Assembly (NCBI GenBank): GCA_024364805.1
Contig: CM044516.1
Location: 43,963,129-43,985,897, forward strand
Source: Euprymna scolopes
Taxonomy: Eukaryota; Mollusca; Cephalopoda; Sepiida; Sepiolidae
Reading direction: 5' to 3'
DNA: 22,769 nucleotides
Under the pieces are notes generated by a model. The model was given only the letters and a program-made list of their open reading frames with translations. It was not told the origin of the DNA and searched no databases. A program made the translations under genes and the position numbers. Of this stretch, positions 20,838-22,769 are shown piece after piece; the first letter of the stretch is position 1, and each line of letters starts with the position of its first letter.

Positions 20838-20839
20838 TG
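20792..20839 (+). repeat. (AAT)n tract plus TATG, right flank of the RLE-type LINE
   Basis: About 15 AAT units are followed by TATG at 20836-20839, mirroring the left flank at 18243-18294. Confidence 0.85.
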
Positions 20840-21402
20840 AAGTGAAGAGACGCATTAATCATTTATATGTGGTATTATTCAAAAAAGAGTATTTTATTCT
20901 TTAGTTTATAGGATTTTTCGATGAAAGCAAACAGTGGAATTGGTTGTACCCAACTCGTAACAGATACGTCTATTACCTTATAAATACCAGCCAATTAAAA
21001 TAAAAGCTTTTCAATTTTTATATCATGTCTTGCTATTTGCTATATGTAATAAATCTGCATACTTATTATAAATGTAATTTCGTACAATATCAAATGCAAT
21101 TAATTGAAGATCGTTATATGAAAGTTGGTTATCGAGGTGATCTGCATTATTTCCAAAGTCATCTCGAATTGTGCCGTGTTTCCATATTGATTACAACTGA
21201 TTCATATGCGTAATTTAGAGATGGGCAGCTGAACCTCGCTCCAAATTTAGGAATAGGATTCATTTAAATAAATTAGCCAGTAATCACATTCTTTCCTGCA
21301 TACATTGCTTGAAATTATATTTTGAAATTATCAGTTATCTTAATTTCTATCTAGCTTTTTAATCTGTTACTCGGTGTCCATCGCTCTACATTTTTCACGT
21401 TA
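20840..21402. other. Spacer, nothing identified
   Basis: AT-rich. The 62-codon plus frame at 21025-21213 has no recognisable motif and no supporting signal. Confidence 0.4.
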
Positions 21403-21857
21403 TCTATATATCTATAAAAGTGAACGTGTCTGTGTGTCTGTGTGTCTGTGTGCGTGTCTGTCTGTGTGTCTGTCAGTGTGTCTGTGTGTACATTTCCCTA
21501 CGCAATAACTCTGTCAATTTTTAGTCTACAGACTCGAAATTTGATATACAATATACTGAGATTTAGAAAAATCTATCTAATCGATTTTTGGCCAGAAATT
21601 TGGGTGTTAAGGGGTTGAAGTTCAACGATTTGATCTTTGAGAACTCTACCAAACTCTTCCGACAATTTTGGATCTAAACACTTGAAATTTTAGATATAGG
21701 TGCCTTGGACATGGATCTAACTTAATAACTTGATTTGAGCCCAAAACAATAAATGTTAAGGGGTCATAATAGGGGTCCAAGTTTAAACAATTAACCGCTT
21801 TTATTTTGCTCAGCATACACCTCCAAACACCCGGGCAACGCCGGGCACCCATGCTAG
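21403..21857 (+). mobile_element. Helitron-like non-autonomous element, copy 1
   Basis: It begins TCTATATATCTATAAAAG after an A at 21402. Near its 5' end is a GTCT/GTGT simple repeat (21424-21490). It ends with the hairpin CCCGGGCAACGCCGGG at 21830-21845, then eight bases and CTAG at 21854-21857. A 5' TC start, a subterminal 3' hairpin and a CTRR end are the marks of Helitrons. An internal microsatellite is known in Helentron-related non-autonomous elements. No Rep/helicase coding is present. The base after CTAG is A, not the expected T, so the assignment is good but not certain. Confidence 0.65.
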
Positions 21858-21861
21858 AATA

Positions 21862-22769
21862 TCTAGAAAGTGAACGTGTCTGTGTGTGTGTGTGTGTCTG
21901 GGTGTCTGTGTACATTTCCCTATGCAATAACTCTGTCCATTTTCTGTCTACAGACACACAATTTGATATGCTGTGTACTGAGATTTGGGAAAAGCTTTGT
22001 TTTCCATTTTCGGCCAGAAATTTGGCAGTTAAGGGGTCAAAGCTCAACGATTTGATCTTTGAGAACTTTACCAAACTCCTCCGACAATTTAAGGTATAAA
22101 CAATTGAAATTTTAGATATAGGTTTATTGGACATGGATCTAACTTAATAACTTCATTTGAGCCCAAAACAATAAATGTTAAGGGGTCATAATAGGAGTCA
22201 AAGTTTAAAAAATTCGACCTCTGCGGTCTCTACCAAATTACTCAGACAATTTCTGGTCTAAACATTTGAAATTTTACATAAAGGATATTCAATGATAGGG
22301 AAAGGTTTTAATCAGTTTGGGTCGAAAATTTATATATATAAATATATATATATTTATATATATAAATATATATATTTTATATAACTAAATATATAAATGT
22401 ATGTATGTATGCTTGCATGTCTGCCTAAAACTTTTGAGACAGGCAATGAATTGTTACAAGATCAGTATCGTTTTGAAGTTTGACCTTTCAGATGACAAAT
22501 ATCGAAAAATTTGCTAAAAACATTAATATCATTACCTTAAACTGGTCACTTTTTACAGGGGGGGTCGCCTTTTTCGCCGGTAAAATTTAAAATTATCCTC
22601 TTCTTTCGATTGTTTAGCCTTCATTAAAACCTACGCCACTTCCGGTTTGACGGTGGTCGTAACAGCAAAGACGTCAGGTTTTTTCCTCGTTCTTTTCTTC
22701 CTTCGCGGTACAGGCTTGAGCCTGCAGTCCTACTACCACTTTTTTTTGCTCAACACACACATTCAAACA
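21862..22769 (+). mobile_element. Helitron-like element, copy 2, head to tail, cut by window end
   Basis: It starts TCTAGAAAGTGAACGTGTCTG, four bases after copy 1 ends. It matches copy 1 closely from 21870 to about 22210 (shared blocks include AACGATTTGATCTTTGAGAA and TGAGCCCAAAACAATAAATG). It then has about 500 bases absent from copy 1, including an AT-rich palindromic tract at 22330-22400. The last bases, TTGCTCAACACACACATTCAAACA, parallel TTGCTCAGCATACACCTCCAAACA of copy 1. There the terminal hairpin follows immediately, so the 3' end is expected just past the window. Open frames on both strands across copies 1 and 2 (21646-22134 and others) are repeat artefacts. Confidence 0.65.
22330..22408. 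repeat. AT-rich palindromic tract inside Helitron-like copy 2
   Basis: Alternating TATATA and AAATATATATATATTTATA blocks are self-complementary and could extrude as hairpins. They are followed by a short ATGTATGTATGT run. Confidence 0.8.

Noticed and set aside
21646-22134. 162-codon minus-strand open frame, longest in the window
   Set aside because: It crosses the junction of two Helitron-like repeats and their GT-rich simple repeats; similar frames exist on the plus strand and no domain is seen.

Overview
The window looks like gene-poor, repeat-rich intergenic or intronic DNA from a mollusc, most likely a cephalopod such as an octopus. It is strongly AT-rich. It is full of long (AT)n, (CA)n and (TAA)n microsatellites. 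It holds decayed pieces of several invertebrate retroelement families: an APE-type LINE (Jockey/CR1-like), an RLE-type LINE (R4/Dong-like), a Penelope-like element, a tRNA-type SINE and Helitron-like non-autonomous elements. The organism is inferred from this repeat mixture; no host gene confirms it. I found no convincing host exon, tRNA, rRNA or CRISPR. All families are named from remembered protein motifs, without a database search.

Layout. 1-33: 3' end of an APE-type LINE (copy 1). About 235-690: degenerate 26-29 bp minisatellite. About 1040-3323: long decayed copy 2 of the same LINE, with an internal inverted duplication. 3324-6030: AT-rich spacer with two (AT)n tracts. 6034-6469: 23 bp minisatellite, ragged at its left end and uniform at its right. 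6470-10065: spacer with an 84 bp (CA)n and a possible Helitron end. 10066-10152: compound microsatellite. 10250-10782: hairpin-forming inverted repeat joined to a tRNA-type SINE. 10795-12045: Penelope-like fossil on the minus strand. 13180-13658: 5'-truncated copy 3 of the APE-type LINE on the minus strand. 14895-15034: about 118 bp insert bounded by 11 bp direct repeats and able to fold into three consecutive hairpins. 16202-16310: compound microsatellite. 16819-17206: second SINE with the same 5' extension. 18243-20839: RLE-type LINE set inside a (TAA)n tract. 21403-22769: two head-to-tail Helitron-like elements, the second cut by the window end just before its expected terminal hairpin.

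There is no operon or pathway here. The sequence is a record of successive insertions. The points most worth a second look are the small three-hairpin insert near 14.9-15.0 kb, the inverted duplication inside LINE copy 2, the SINE with its hairpin-forming 5' unit, and the LINE placed within a (TAA)n target.
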